A DNA stretch of 64,000 bases from Bin87 sp965220265 (GTDB taxonomy: Bacteria; Chloroflexota; Dehalococcoidia; Lucifugimonadales; UBA3495): assembly GCA_965220265.1 (NCBI GenBank), contig CBDCPM010000004.1, positions 1,364,001 through 1,428,000 on the forward strand. The letters are read 5' to 3'. The notes under the pieces were generated by a model. The model did no database searches and was not told the origin of the DNA. It saw only the letters and a program-made list of their open reading frames with translations. Positions 51,576 through 60,484 of this stretch are shown here, piece after piece (the first letter of the stretch is position 1; the number at the start of each line of letters is the position of its first letter). The translations under genes were made by a program, and so were the position numbers.

Positions 51576-53114
51576 ATGCCTACCGGATTCGCAGGACTGC
51601 TCACCGCAACCGTATTCCTGCCGGCCGTGGCCTCGCTGCTGCTGGCCGTAGGGGCTGTCAGCGGCACTCGCAATATCCGTTGGTTCGCTGCGGCCGTTGC
51701 AGCCGCGGACCTCGTACTATCGGTGATCGTGTTCGCTTCGTTCCAGAGGGGCGGCGAGCGGTTCCAGTTGGTCGACCGGTTCGACTGGATCGACACCGGG
51801 ACGGTACACGCGAGCTACCTCCTGGGCGTAGACGGGATCAGCGCACCACTGGTGATGCTGACCGGGTTGCTGGGACTGTGCGCGGTGTTCGTGTCGTTCC
51901 ACATCGACAACCGGGTCCGCGAATATTTCATTTGGCTCTTCCTGCTGCAGACAGCGGTGCTCGGAGTGTTCACCGCGCTGGATTTCCTATTGTTCTTCCT
52001 GTTCTGGGAGATTGAGTTGGTGCCGATGTACCTGCTGATTTCGACATGGGGAACAGGCCGGCGTGAATACTCGGCGATGAAGTTCCTGATGTTCACGATC
52101 CTTGGATCAGCGTTCATGCTGGTGGCGATCGTGGCGGTGTTCGTCAGCGCCGGGGTGGGTAGCTTCGACATGACACGGCTGCTGGAGCCGGGAGGCGCGT
52201 TGGACGCATCCCGCGCAGCCTTGCCGATGGGCGTACTGTTCTGGCTGTTTTTCATTGCCTTCGCGGTCAAGCTGCCGACCTGGCCGGTACATACGTGGCT
52301 GCCCGACGCCCACACTGACGCACCCACTGCCGGCAGCGTGATGCTGGCCGGCGTGATGCTGAAGATGGGAGGTTACGGGTTGCTGCGGGTCAACGCCGGG
52401 ATGTTTTCCGAGCAGTTACACGCTTACGCGCTGCCGGTAGTAGCCTTGGGAGTCATCAGCGTGCTCTACGGGGCAGTGGTGACGCTACGGCAGACGGACC
52501 TCAAACGGCTGATTGCGTATTCCAGCGTAAGCCACATGGGATTGGTGCTGATCGGGCTGGGATCGGTTGCGGTCGTGGGCGGCGCGCTAACGGACGCAGG
52601 CCTGACCGGCGCGGCCATGCAGCTGTTCACCCACGGAACGATTACTGGCTTGCTGTTCGTCGCGGTGGGTATCCTGTATGAAAAGACGCACACGAGGCAC
52701 ATACCGGACCTGGGAGGGCTGGCAAACCGGATGCCGCTGGTATCCGGAGCGTTCCTGATTGCCGGCGCCGCGTCGCTGGGTCTGCCGCTACTGAGCGGGT
52801 TCGTGTCCGAACTGCTGGTATTCTTGGGTGGTTTCCGGGCGTTCCCGATTTTGACGATTCTCGCGGTACTAGGGATCATTCTGGCCGCGGGATACATCCT
52901 GTGGATGTTGCAGCGCACCCTGTTCGGTCCACGTCCGGCGCGATGGGATGAGCTGACCGACGCGTCCCCGGTTGAGTTGGTGCCGGTGGCACTGTTGGTG
53001 GTCAGCATCATAGCGGTGGGCGTGTACCCAGCGTGGCTGACGGACGTGTTCCGCGATGGGCTAGATCCGATTGTGAGCGGTTACAACGCCGGACTGGCCG
53101 GGGTTCCCCGCTAG
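51576..53114 (+). CDS. nuoM: NADH-quinone oxidoreductase subunit M
   Basis: A 512-residue antiporter-like subunit: FFLFWEIELVPMYLLISTWG, VKLPTWPVHTWLPDAHTDAP, TAGSVMLAGVMLKMGGYGLL, DLKRLIAYSSVSHMGLVLIG. It starts six bases after the nuoL stop. Confidence 0.97.
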   Translation: MPTGFAGLLTATVFLPAVASLLLAVGAVSGTRNIRWFAAAVAAADLVLSVIVFASFQRGGERFQLVDRFDWIDTGTVHASYLLGVDGISAPLVMLTGLLGLCAVFVSFHIDNRVREYFIWLFLLQTAVLGVFTALDFLLFFLFWEIELVPMYLLISTWGTGRREYSAMKFLMFTILGSAFMLVAIVAVFVSAGVGSFDMTRLLEPGGALDASRAALPMGVLFWLFFIAFAVKLPTWPVHTWLPDAHTDAPTAGSVMLAGVMLKMGGYGLLRVNAGMFSEQLHAYALPVVALGVISVLYGAVVTLRQTDLKRLIAYSSVSHMGLVLIGLGSVAVVGGALTDAGLTGAAMQLFTHGTITGLLFVAVGILYEKTHTRHIPDLGGLANRMPLVSGAFLIAGAASLGLPLLSGFVSELLVFLGGFRAFPILTILAVLGIILAAGYILWMLQRTLFGPRPARWDELTDASPVELVPVALLVVSIIAVGVYPAWLTDVFRDGLDPIVSGYNAGLAGVPR

Positions 53115-53134
53115 ATTTAGAGACCGGACGAACG

Positions 53135-54649
53135 ATGACCGCATACGACCTCTTTCTGGTTTCGCCGTACCTAGCCCTGGCCGCACTGGCCATGCTGGTC
53201 ATAGTGGCCGACTTGGTGACCCGTCGGACCGGTCTGCTGGTGGGCCTTTCCTTCGTGGGCCTTGCCGCACCGGCGGCGCTGAGCGCCTGGCAGATGGTGG
53301 AATTGACCGGCAGCGGGGCAAACGAGCTGACGGCCGAAGGTTCGGTGATCCTTTACACCCTGTCGATCGACAGATTCGCACTGTTTTTCAACTTCCTGAT
53401 ATTGGCGGCGGTGGGGCTGGTGGTACTGGTTTCGAACGATTACGTGCGACGGGTGGAACGGCTGCAGGGTGAGTACTTCGGGCTCATGCTCCTGTCGGCC
53501 ACTGGCATGATGCTGCTGGCCGCTGCCAACGAGCTGATTACGATCTATATCGCGCTGGAGCTGACCACACTTCCGTTGGCAGCGTTGGCGGCGTTCCTAC
53601 CAAATGGGCGATCCAGCGAAGCGGGGATGAAATTCCTGATTCTCGGAGCGGTGAGCAGTGCGGTGATGCTATACGGCATGGCGCTGATCTACGGCTTTAC
53701 GGGAAGCACGCGCCTGGACGAGATAGCCATGGCGCTGGCCGCGAGTCAGCAATTGGGGACATTCCCGTTCGGCAGCATGGCGGTGCTGCTGGCGGTGGCA
53801 TTGCTGCTGGTGGGCTTCGGTTTCAAGATGTCGGCCGCGCCGTTCCAGATGTGGGTGCCCGACGTGTACGAAGGAGCGCCGACGCCGATGGTGGCGTTTC
53901 TTTCCGTGGCGAGCAAAGCGGCCGCCTTCGCTCTGGTTCTCCGGGTCTTTTATATCGGATTTGACTCCCTGGGCGGCGACTGGTGGGTGCTGCTGGCCGG
54001 CTTGGCCGCGCTGTCCATGACGATTGGGAACCTGGTGGCAATTGCGCAGCGGAACATCAAGCGGATGTTTGGGTACAGCACCATCGCGCACGCCGGATAC
54101 ATCCTGGTGGGCGTTGCCGCCGTGGCAACGGCAGACAACGGATCGGAGACTTTCGGGCCGAGCAGCGTGCTGTTCTACCTGGCAGCGTACGCGGCGGCGA
54201 ACCTGACGGCGTTCTTTGCGATCGTGTGCATCGGCAACAGGATCAACAGCGACGAGATAGAGGACTACGCCGGGATGCTGCGGCGCGCGCCGTTCCTGGC
54301 CATAGCACTGGCGCTAGCCCTGATCGCCCTAATCGGGGTACCTCCGACGAGCATATTCATCGCGAAGATTTACATCTTTGCGGCCGCCATCAACACTGGC
54401 GAATCGCTGATGACTTGGCTGGTGATCATCGGAGTGGTGAACAGCGTGGTTTCGGCCTACTACTACCTGCGGGTGATCAAGGTCATGTTCCTTCAGCCGG
54501 CGATATACACTGAACGGCTGGGAGCATCGTGGCCTGTGAACGTCGCGCTGGGAGTTGCCGCGCTGAGCATGCTCTGGCTCGGAGTTGCACCAGCAATGAT
54601 ATTGGGAGCCGCGGAGCGGGCAGCCGTCGTGCTCCTGTCGGGCGGCTAG
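53135..54649 (+). CDS. nuoN: NADH-quinone oxidoreductase subunit N
   Basis: A 504-residue antiporter-like subunit: ELITIYIALELTTLPLAALA, GFGFKMSAAPFQMWVPDVYE, GAPTPMVAFLSVASKAAAFA, NIKRMFGYSTIAHAGYILVG. It is the last subunit gene of the operon. No nuoE, nuoF or nuoG is present anywhere in the window. Confidence 0.97.
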   Translation: MTAYDLFLVSPYLALAALAMLVIVADLVTRRTGLLVGLSFVGLAAPAALSAWQMVELTGSGANELTAEGSVILYTLSIDRFALFFNFLILAAVGLVVLVSNDYVRRVERLQGEYFGLMLLSATGMMLLAAANELITIYIALELTTLPLAALAAFLPNGRSSEAGMKFLILGAVSSAVMLYGMALIYGFTGSTRLDEIAMALAASQQLGTFPFGSMAVLLAVALLLVGFGFKMSAAPFQMWVPDVYEGAPTPMVAFLSVASKAAAFALVLRVFYIGFDSLGGDWWVLLAGLAALSMTIGNLVAIAQRNIKRMFGYSTIAHAGYILVGVAAVATADNGSETFGPSSVLFYLAAYAAANLTAFFAIVCIGNRINSDEIEDYAGMLRRAPFLAIALALALIALIGVPPTSIFIAKIYIFAAAINTGESLMTWLVIIGVVNSVVSAYYYLRVIKVMFLQPAIYTERLGASWPVNVALGVAALSMLWLGVAPAMILGAAERAAVVLLSGG

Positions 54650-54671
54650 TGACACGGGCGGGCGCGCAACA

Positions 54672-55523
54672 ATGAAAACGGTCGGCATCGCATACAACGA
54701 TCTCATTCCCGAGGCGTTGGACTTGGCCCACGCCATCGTCGGCGAGTTGAACCTCGGCGCGAACAGCTGGATCCTGAGGGCCGAAGACGCCGAAGACCTG
54801 AGCCAGCGAGCCGCTGACACCGACCTGGTGATCACCATCGGCGGCGACGGAACAATTTTGCGCGTCAACCGGGCCATCGCCCCCAGAGGTATACCCCTGC
54901 TGGGCGTCAATATGGGCCGGCTGGGGTTCATGACGGAGCTTACGGTGCCTGTGGTGATGGAGCAGCTTCCCCGCTACCTGGAAGGCGGCATGCGCATCTC
55001 AGAACACAGCATGCTAATGGCGGCCGTGTACCGCAGGACCGACGCCAATGAACCGGTTGCGGAGGGTCCGTATCACGCGTTGAACGACGTGGTTCTGTCG
55101 CGCAGCCGGGTATCCCGAGTGATAACGGTGCGGGCCGTGATCGACGGAGCCGACGTGTCCACGTTCCGCGCCGACGGGGTGATACTGGCGACGGCAACGG
55201 GCAGCACAGGCTACAGCTTCGCGGCGGGAGGTCCGATCCTGGACCCGTTGTCCGACGACGTGGTGCTGACGCCTCTGGCATCGCACGTGGGTCTGACCAC
55301 TCCCCTGGTGCTGCGTCCAACCAGCAGCGTGGACTTTCACCTGGAAGGATCGCAGGAAGCGATAATCAGCGTGGACGGGTTTGAGAACCACCCCATTGAA
55401 CCGGGCGACTGGGTCCGGATCACGCGCAGCCCATACCGGGCCAGGTTCCTGCGGGCCAACGAGCACAACTACTTCTGGGCGACGCTGACCCGTCGTCTCG
55501 GGTTAAGCCTGCAAGGCCGCTGA
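54672..55523 (+). CDS. nadK: NAD kinase
   Basis: A 283-residue enzyme that phosphorylates NAD to NADP. The signature is TIGGDGTILRVNRAIAPRG with the catalytic aspartate, followed by GVNMGRLGFMTEL and ATATGSTGYSFAAGGPI. It begins 22 bases after nuoN, with no terminator, so it is probably co-transcribed. NADP supply fits the monomeric (normally NADP-dependent) isocitrate dehydrogenase at the window end. Confidence 0.96.
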   Translation: MKTVGIAYNDLIPEALDLAHAIVGELNLGANSWILRAEDAEDLSQRAADTDLVITIGGDGTILRVNRAIAPRGIPLLGVNMGRLGFMTELTVPVVMEQLPRYLEGGMRISEHSMLMAAVYRRTDANEPVAEGPYHALNDVVLSRSRVSRVITVRAVIDGADVSTFRADGVILATATGSTGYSFAAGGPILDPLSDDVVLTPLASHVGLTTPLVLRPTSSVDFHLEGSQEAIISVDGFENHPIEPGDWVRITRSPYRARFLRANEHNYFWATLTRRLGLSLQGR

Positions 55524-55535
55524 CGAGGGGTAGAT

Positions 55536-56084
55536 TTGACGACGTATCCCGACAACGAACCCACGATTTCCTCCCGGGAGATTTACAGCGGTCGGATCAT
55601 CGATGTGAGAGTCGACACGGTGCGGCTGAAGAACGGCAGGGAGAGCACGCGTGAAATTGTGGATCACGCTCCTTCGGTCTGCGTGGTACCCGTGGACTAC
55701 GACGGTAACGTGATTATGGTGCGGCAGTACCGCAAGCCGGCCGACGGCTTCCTGCTGGAGGTTCCCGCGGGCGGAATTGAGCCGGGGGAAGAGCCGGAAG
55801 AAGCGGCGCGGCGGGAACTGCAGGAAGAGATTGGGCATAACACGGGAAACCTGGTTGCCCTCGCCGCGTTCTGGCTCGCGCCCGGGTGGTGTTCGGAGTA
55901 CATGTACTCATTCCTAGCGACAGAGTTGGAGCCGGCCGTCCTGGATTCGGACGATGACGAGTTTATCGACGTGGTCAGGGTCCCGCTGTCTGGTGTCCCC
56001 GACGTGATCGCGTCGGGTGAGGTGCAGGACGCCAAGAGCTTGGCGTCGCTGCTGCTGGCGCTACGGGTCCTGGGAAATGGCTAG
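55536..56084 (+). CDS. NUDIX hydrolase (ADP-ribose pyrophosphatase-like), first of two tandem copies
   Basis: A 182-residue NUDIX protein. The box GGIEPGEEPEEAARRELQEE followed by IG fits Gx5Ex7REUxEExGU exactly. The preceding segment VIMVRQYRKPADGFLLEVPA is typical of ADP-ribose pyrophosphatases. The TTG start is supported by GAGGGG five bases upstream. The stop overlaps the second NUDIX gene by eight bases. It follows nadK and may recycle ADP-ribose from NAD breakdown. Confidence 0.93.
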   Translation: MTTYPDNEPTISSREIYSGRIIDVRVDTVRLKNGRESTREIVDHAPSVCVVPVDYDGNVIMVRQYRKPADGFLLEVPAGGIEPGEEPEEAARRELQEEIGHNTGNLVALAAFWLAPGWCSEYMYSFLATELEPAVLDSDDDEFIDVVRVPLSGVPDVIASGEVQDAKSLASLLLALRVLGNG

Positions 56085-56643
56085 CGAGTTCGGTGCGGAC
56101 CGGTGCTCGCGGCACCTCGATCAATCCCGACGCGTGCCGGTGTACGAAGGTCGGATCATAGAAGTGCGAGTAGAGGTAGATCTCCTGCCCGACGGCCGTA
56201 AGGAAACCAGTGAAATAGTGACGCATCCATCGGCGGTGTGCGTGGTGCCAATGACCACCGACGGGCACGTGATATTGGTCCGCCAGTATCGAAAAGCGGC
56301 CGAGGCGTTTCTGTTGGAAGCACCGGCCGGAAAGATGGAACCGGGAGAGCCACCCGACGTGACCGCTATCCGGGAGTTGGAAGAGGAAATCGGGCACACG
56401 GCGGGGCACCTCAAATCGTTGGGAGGCTTCTTCGTGGCTCCGGCCTATTGCACGCAATTCATGCATACGTACCTTGCCACCGACCTGAGGCAATCCAGCC
56501 GGGAAAGCGATGAGGATGAATTCATCGAAGTGCGGCGCGTACCGTTGACAAAGATCCCCGAGTTGATCTTCGACGGTCGCATACGGGACGGCAAGAGCAT
56601 AGCGTCGTTGTTGCTTGCGATGCAGGTTATAGGCGATAATTAG
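56077..56643 (+). CDS. NUDIX hydrolase, second tandem copy
   Basis: A 188-residue paralogue of the preceding gene. The NUDIX box GKMEPGEPPDVTAIRELEEE followed by IG is intact. VILVRQYRKAAEAFLLEAPA and SVCVVP/AVCVVP-like segments align closely with copy one. The start at 56077 lies inside the end of copy one. The two proteins may differ in substrate or form a mixed dimer. About 75 bases follow before sdhA. Confidence 0.92.
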   Translation: MASEFGADRCSRHLDQSRRVPVYEGRIIEVRVEVDLLPDGRKETSEIVTHPSAVCVVPMTTDGHVILVRQYRKAAEAFLLEAPAGKMEPGEPPDVTAIRELEEEIGHTAGHLKSLGGFFVAPAYCTQFMHTYLATDLRQSSRESDEDEFIEVRRVPLTKIPELIFDGRIRDGKSIASLLLAMQVIGDN

Positions 56644-56718
56644 CCACCGTTAGCGGGTGCGCCACTCGAGCGCCATCAATAGCCGGGCTCGGCGTTACCC
56701 GGCCGGAGGAAAACACAC

Positions 56719-58407
56719 ATGCCAGAGGTTTTGCAACACGACGTGTTGATTGTGGGAGCCGGGCTGGCCGGCATGCGGGCCGCAATAGCGGCTCGGGCCG
56801 GAGGTGCGAACACTGCCGTCATCAGCAAAGTCCACCCGGTTCGGAGTCATTCTAACGCGGCGCAGGGCGGAATCAACGCTGCGCTGCTGGACCGAGGCGA
56901 CGACTGGGAAGACCATGCCTACGACACCATCAAGGGCAGCGACTTCCTGGGTGACCAGGACGCAATCGAAGTGATGTGCCGTCAGGCAGGCGCTTCCCTG
57001 ATCGACATGGAACACATGGGCGTCACCTTCAACCGGGATGACGACGGCCGGTTGGGCACCAGGGCTTTCGGTGGCCAGCGGCGGGCGCGCACATTCTTCG
57101 TAGGTGACTTCACCGGTCAGGCGCTGCTTCACGTGATGTTCGAACAGCTCATCAAATCGGGCGTGCAGCGTTACGAAGAGTGGTTCGTCACGTCGTTGAT
57201 CATGGAGGACGGCCAGGCAGCGGGCGTCATTGCGCTGGAGATCCGAACGGGCGAATTGCACCTGATCCGCGCGAAGTCGGTGATCTTCTGCACCGGCGGC
57301 TGCGGACGGCTTTTCGAGCCCAGTACCAATGCCCTGATCGTCACCGGCGACGGCATGGGCCTGATATACAACGCCGGCGGGCAGCTGATGGATATGGAGA
57401 TGGTGCAATACCATCCCACCACTCTGGCCGGCAGTGGGGTCTTGATTTCCGAAGCGGCCCGCGGAGAAGGCGCCTTTCTGCGCGACAAAGACGGGAACCG
57501 GTTCATGGAAAAATACGCGCCGAACATGATGGAGTTGGCCTCCCGAGACGTCGTGTCGCGCGCAGGGCAGACGGAGATCAACGCGGGCAACGGCATCGAC
57601 GGCTGCGTGCTTTTGGATTGCACGCACCTGGGCGAAGCCTTGATCATGGAAAAACTTAGCCAAATCAGGGAGATCGGGATCGACCTGGCGGGCACCGACA
57701 TGATCCGGGAGCCGATTCCCATTCGCCCCGGTATGCATTACTTAATGGGCGGCATCAAAACGGATATTGATGGCCGCACCAACCTGAACGGGGTGTACGC
57801 CGCAGGCGAATGCGCCAACGTCAGCGTGCACGGTGGTAACCGGCTGGGGGCCAACTCGCTGTTGGACACGATCGTGTTCGGCGAGAGGGCGGGAAACCAT
57901 GCCACAGAATTTACGCGCCACATGAGCTACCCTGAATTCGACGCAGACGCCACGATGAATCGGGAAAGGCACCGGATCCAGGAGATGCTGGACCGCCCTG
58001 AGAACGGAGACCGCTGGTCGGCCATACGGCGAGAAATGGGCGAGTCCATGAACCGGAACGTAGCCGTGTTCCGCAACGAAGAAGGGATCGAGGAAACCAT
58101 CGGCGACCTGCATGAATTGCGCCGCCGCTACGAAAACGTACCAGTGCACAACAAGGGAAAGAGTTTCAACACTGACCTGATCTTCGCGCTGGAGCTGGGC
58201 TACATGCTGGACTGCGCAGACACAATTGCCGGCGGAGCGCTGGAGCGTAAGGAAAGCCGGGGGGCGCAGTTCCGCACGGACTACCCCGAGCGTAATGACG
58301 AAGAGTGGCTGCACCACATCGTCCTCAGCAAGGGCGACGGACGACCCGTGATATCCGAATTGCCGGTGACCATAACCAAGTGGACGCCGGAAGAGAGGAA
58401 ATACTAG
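56719..58407 (+). CDS. sdhA: Succinate dehydrogenase/fumarate reductase flavoprotein subunit
   Basis: A 562-residue FAD subunit that oxidises succinate. Marks are the dinucleotide fold VGAGLAGMRAAIAA, the flavinylation histidine in HPVRSHSNAAQGG, HPTTLAGSGVLISEAARGEG, RDVVSRA and HGGNRLGANSLLD. CGGAGGAAA precedes the ATG. sdhB follows after three bases. No membrane-anchor genes of the SdhC/D type are present; the third gene is HdrB-like instead. Confidence 0.96.
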   Translation: MPEVLQHDVLIVGAGLAGMRAAIAARAGGANTAVISKVHPVRSHSNAAQGGINAALLDRGDDWEDHAYDTIKGSDFLGDQDAIEVMCRQAGASLIDMEHMGVTFNRDDDGRLGTRAFGGQRRARTFFVGDFTGQALLHVMFEQLIKSGVQRYEEWFVTSLIMEDGQAAGVIALEIRTGELHLIRAKSVIFCTGGCGRLFEPSTNALIVTGDGMGLIYNAGGQLMDMEMVQYHPTTLAGSGVLISEAARGEGAFLRDKDGNRFMEKYAPNMMELASRDVVSRAGQTEINAGNGIDGCVLLDCTHLGEALIMEKLSQIREIGIDLAGTDMIREPIPIRPGMHYLMGGIKTDIDGRTNLNGVYAAGECANVSVHGGNRLGANSLLDTIVFGERAGNHATEFTRHMSYPEFDADATMNRERHRIQEMLDRPENGDRWSAIRREMGESMNRNVAVFRNEEGIEETIGDLHELRRRYENVPVHNKGKSFNTDLIFALELGYMLDCADTIAGGALERKESRGAQFRTDYPERNDEEWLHHIVLSKGDGRPVISELPVTITKWTPEERKY

Positions 58408-58410
58408 GCT

Positions 58411-59418
58411 ATGGACGTTACCATAAGGGTAAGACGACAGGACCCGGAAGCCGAAGACGAGCGCCGTCTGCCTCATTGGCAGGAATACCCGGTCACCATT
58501 CCCGACAATGCCACAGTCCTCGACGCGCTGATCCAAATCCGCGAAGACGACGACGGGACACTATCACTGCGGTGTTCGTGCCGGAGCGCGATCTGCGGGT
58601 CGTGCGCGATGCGCATCAACGGTCACGCCGGGCTGGCCTGCAAGACCATCGCCAGCACAGTAGTACAGGATGGGGTCATCACGGTGGAGCCAGCGGGCGT
58701 CATGCCGGTGATCAAAGACCTGATCGTGAACTTCGACCTGTTCTGGGAGAAGATCGAAGCGGTCGACCCGTTCCTGAAGCACATGGGACCGGAGCCGGCG
58801 GGCGAGTACATCGTTTCGAACGACGCGATGCTGCACCTGTCCGGCGTTACCGCCTGCATCATGTGCGGGGCCTGTGTGTCCGATTGCACGGTGCTGGAGG
58901 TAGACCCGACGTTCCTGGGTCCGGCTGCTCTCGCCAAGGCCTACCGGTTCACCGCAGACCCGCGTGACGGCGACGCCACCGGCGTGTCCATGGAGCGGTT
59001 GTGGGCCCTGAGCGAGCCCACCGGCATTTGGGACTGCACGCGGTGCAACGAGTGCGTACAGGCGTGCCCGAAGGGCGTCGCCCCGATGGACCGGATCATG
59101 GCAATACGCGAGCAGGCGATCCAGCAGGGCTACGACAAAAACAATGGAGCGCGCCATGCAGACGCCTTCACCGAATCGGTGGGCCACAGCGGGCGGTTAG
59201 ACGAGCTACGGCTGCCCATCAAGACGGTTGGCGGATTCACCAACATGCCGGCCTTGATGGACTACATGCCGGTGGCGTTCCGGGCGTTGCGGCGAGGGAA
59301 AATGCCGCCCATTGCCCACAAAAACGTGGAGAACGTTGAGGCCGTGCGGAGGCTGTTCCAGCAGACGGAACCGGATGCGCCCGCCCCGAAAGTCAGTAAC
59401 AATTCCCCGTTCGGCTAG
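58411..59418 (+). CDS. sdhB: Succinate dehydrogenase iron-sulfur subunit, type-E-like
   Basis: A 335-residue subunit. The [2Fe-2S] site is C57, C62, C65, C77 (CRSAICGSC...LAC). Two further motifs, CIMCGACVSDC and CTRCNECVQACPKG, both have four cysteines in CxxCxxCxxxC spacing. This suggests two [4Fe-4S] clusters rather than the [4Fe-4S]+[3Fe-4S] pair of classical SdhB. A C-terminal extension of about 90 residues makes it longer than the common 230-260. Both points fit the HdrB-linked (type E) enzymes. Confidence 0.92.
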   Translation: MDVTIRVRRQDPEAEDERRLPHWQEYPVTIPDNATVLDALIQIREDDDGTLSLRCSCRSAICGSCAMRINGHAGLACKTIASTVVQDGVITVEPAGVMPVIKDLIVNFDLFWEKIEAVDPFLKHMGPEPAGEYIVSNDAMLHLSGVTACIMCGACVSDCTVLEVDPTFLGPAALAKAYRFTADPRDGDATGVSMERLWALSEPTGIWDCTRCNECVQACPKGVAPMDRIMAIREQAIQQGYDKNNGARHADAFTESVGHSGRLDELRLPIKTVGGFTNMPALMDYMPVAFRALRRGKMPPIAHKNVENVEAVRRLFQQTEPDAPAPKVSNNSPFG

Positions 59419-59460
59419 CCGCCGTATCGGATGTCCAATAACTACGTTATCCCGGCAACT

Positions 59461-59488
59461 GTAGGGGCGAACCGCCGTTCGCCCCTAT
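59461..59488. repeat. Palindromic repeat, GTAGGGGCGAAC type, copy 2
   Basis: GTAGGGGCGAAC (59461-59472), loop CGCC, GTTCGCCCCTAT (59477-59488), one G-T pair at the base. It shares 11 of 12 stem bases with the element at 36445-36472. It lies between sdhB and the third sdh gene, so it may attenuate rather than end transcription. Confidence 0.75.
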
Positions 59489-59521
59489 GTTGCTGAACGC
59501 CGGTATCCATTGGAGGAACTC

Positions 59522-60403
59522 GTGAAGTACGCTTTCTTTCCGGGCTGCGTTTCCCAGGGCGGCGCGCCCGAACTCTACCCGGCCGCGCGCATGGTGTGTC
59601 AGCGGCTGGGGATCGAACTGGAAGAGATACCCAGCTGGACATGTACCGGAGCGGGCGTGATCCAGGAGAAGAACCAGCTGTTCGGCGATACCCTGAACGC
59701 GAGAAACTTCGCGAAAGCCGAGAAGATGGGCCTGCCCATTCTCACGATTTGCAGCACATGCCAGGGCGTGATGTCGCAGGCTAACCACCGGATGCGAAAC
59801 CCGGAGTACCTGGCGGAGATCAACTCCTACCTGGCCGAGGAAGGGCTGGAGTACAGCGGGAACTCCGAGCCAAAGCACCTACTCTGGATTCTGATCGAGG
59901 ACTACGGACTGGACCGGCTGGCCGGGTACATAACGCGGCAGCTAACCGACCTGAAGATCGCGCCGTTCTACGGGTGCTACATCGTCCGGCCGACGGAAGC
60001 GCTTGACATCGCTGACCACCCCGAACGCCAGCAGTCGCTGGAGATGCTGATACAAACGTTGGGCGCGACGCTGGTGGATTTTGAGGGCAAGACCCGTTGT
60101 TGTGGGTTTCCCATTCTGACGATCAACCAGCGGAACTCGATGGCGATGGTGGGTAAGCACACTTCCGAGGTGAAGGACCTGGGTGCCGACGCCATGGTGA
60201 CGCCGTGCCCGCTGTGTCACCTGAATCTTGACGGGTTCCAACCCAAGGCCGCCTCGCAGGCGCGCAGGTCGATCGACCTGCCGATACTGCACATGCCGCA
60301 GCTAATCGGTCTGGCCATGGGAATGTCACCGTCGGAACTAGGGATGCGCAAGCACATCGTCAGCACGGGGCCTCTGGAAGTCAAAGCAGGGTTTCGACGA
60401 TAA
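59522..60403 (+). CDS. sdhE: HdrB-like (CCG-domain) subunit of succinate dehydrogenase, SdhE type
   Basis: A 293-residue protein with two cysteine-rich (CCG) domains, related to heterodisulfide reductase subunit B. It would replace the usual membrane anchor. Domain 1: FFPGCVSQGG, SWTCTGAG, CSTCQG. Domain 2: YGCYIVRP, TRCCGFP, CPLCHLNLD. Domain 1 has CTG where CCG is expected. The GTG at 59522 is chosen because GGAGGA ends five bases before it and MKYAFFPGC is the family start. It has no membrane helix. Located directly after sdhA-sdhB. Confidence 0.88.
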   Translation: MKYAFFPGCVSQGGAPELYPAARMVCQRLGIELEEIPSWTCTGAGVIQEKNQLFGDTLNARNFAKAEKMGLPILTICSTCQGVMSQANHRMRNPEYLAEINSYLAEEGLEYSGNSEPKHLLWILIEDYGLDRLAGYITRQLTDLKIAPFYGCYIVRPTEALDIADHPERQQSLEMLIQTLGATLVDFEGKTRCCGFPILTINQRNSMAMVGKHTSEVKDLGADAMVTPCPLCHLNLDGFQPKAASQARRSIDLPILHMPQLIGLAMGMSPSELGMRKHIVSTGPLEVKAGFRR

Positions 60404-60429
60404 CAAGGCTAACTGTCTCAGCGAACGAA

Positions 60430-60453
60430 AAAGGGCGGGAGATCCCGCCCTTT
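60430..60453. terminator. Bidirectional terminator
   Basis: AAAGGGCGGG (60430-60439) pairs with CCCGCCCTTT (60444-60453) around AGAT, between sdhE and the convergent aminotransferase gene. Confidence 0.75.
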
Positions 60454-60484
60454 AATGTTGCCAAAGCCACTGAAGCGCGGTCAG

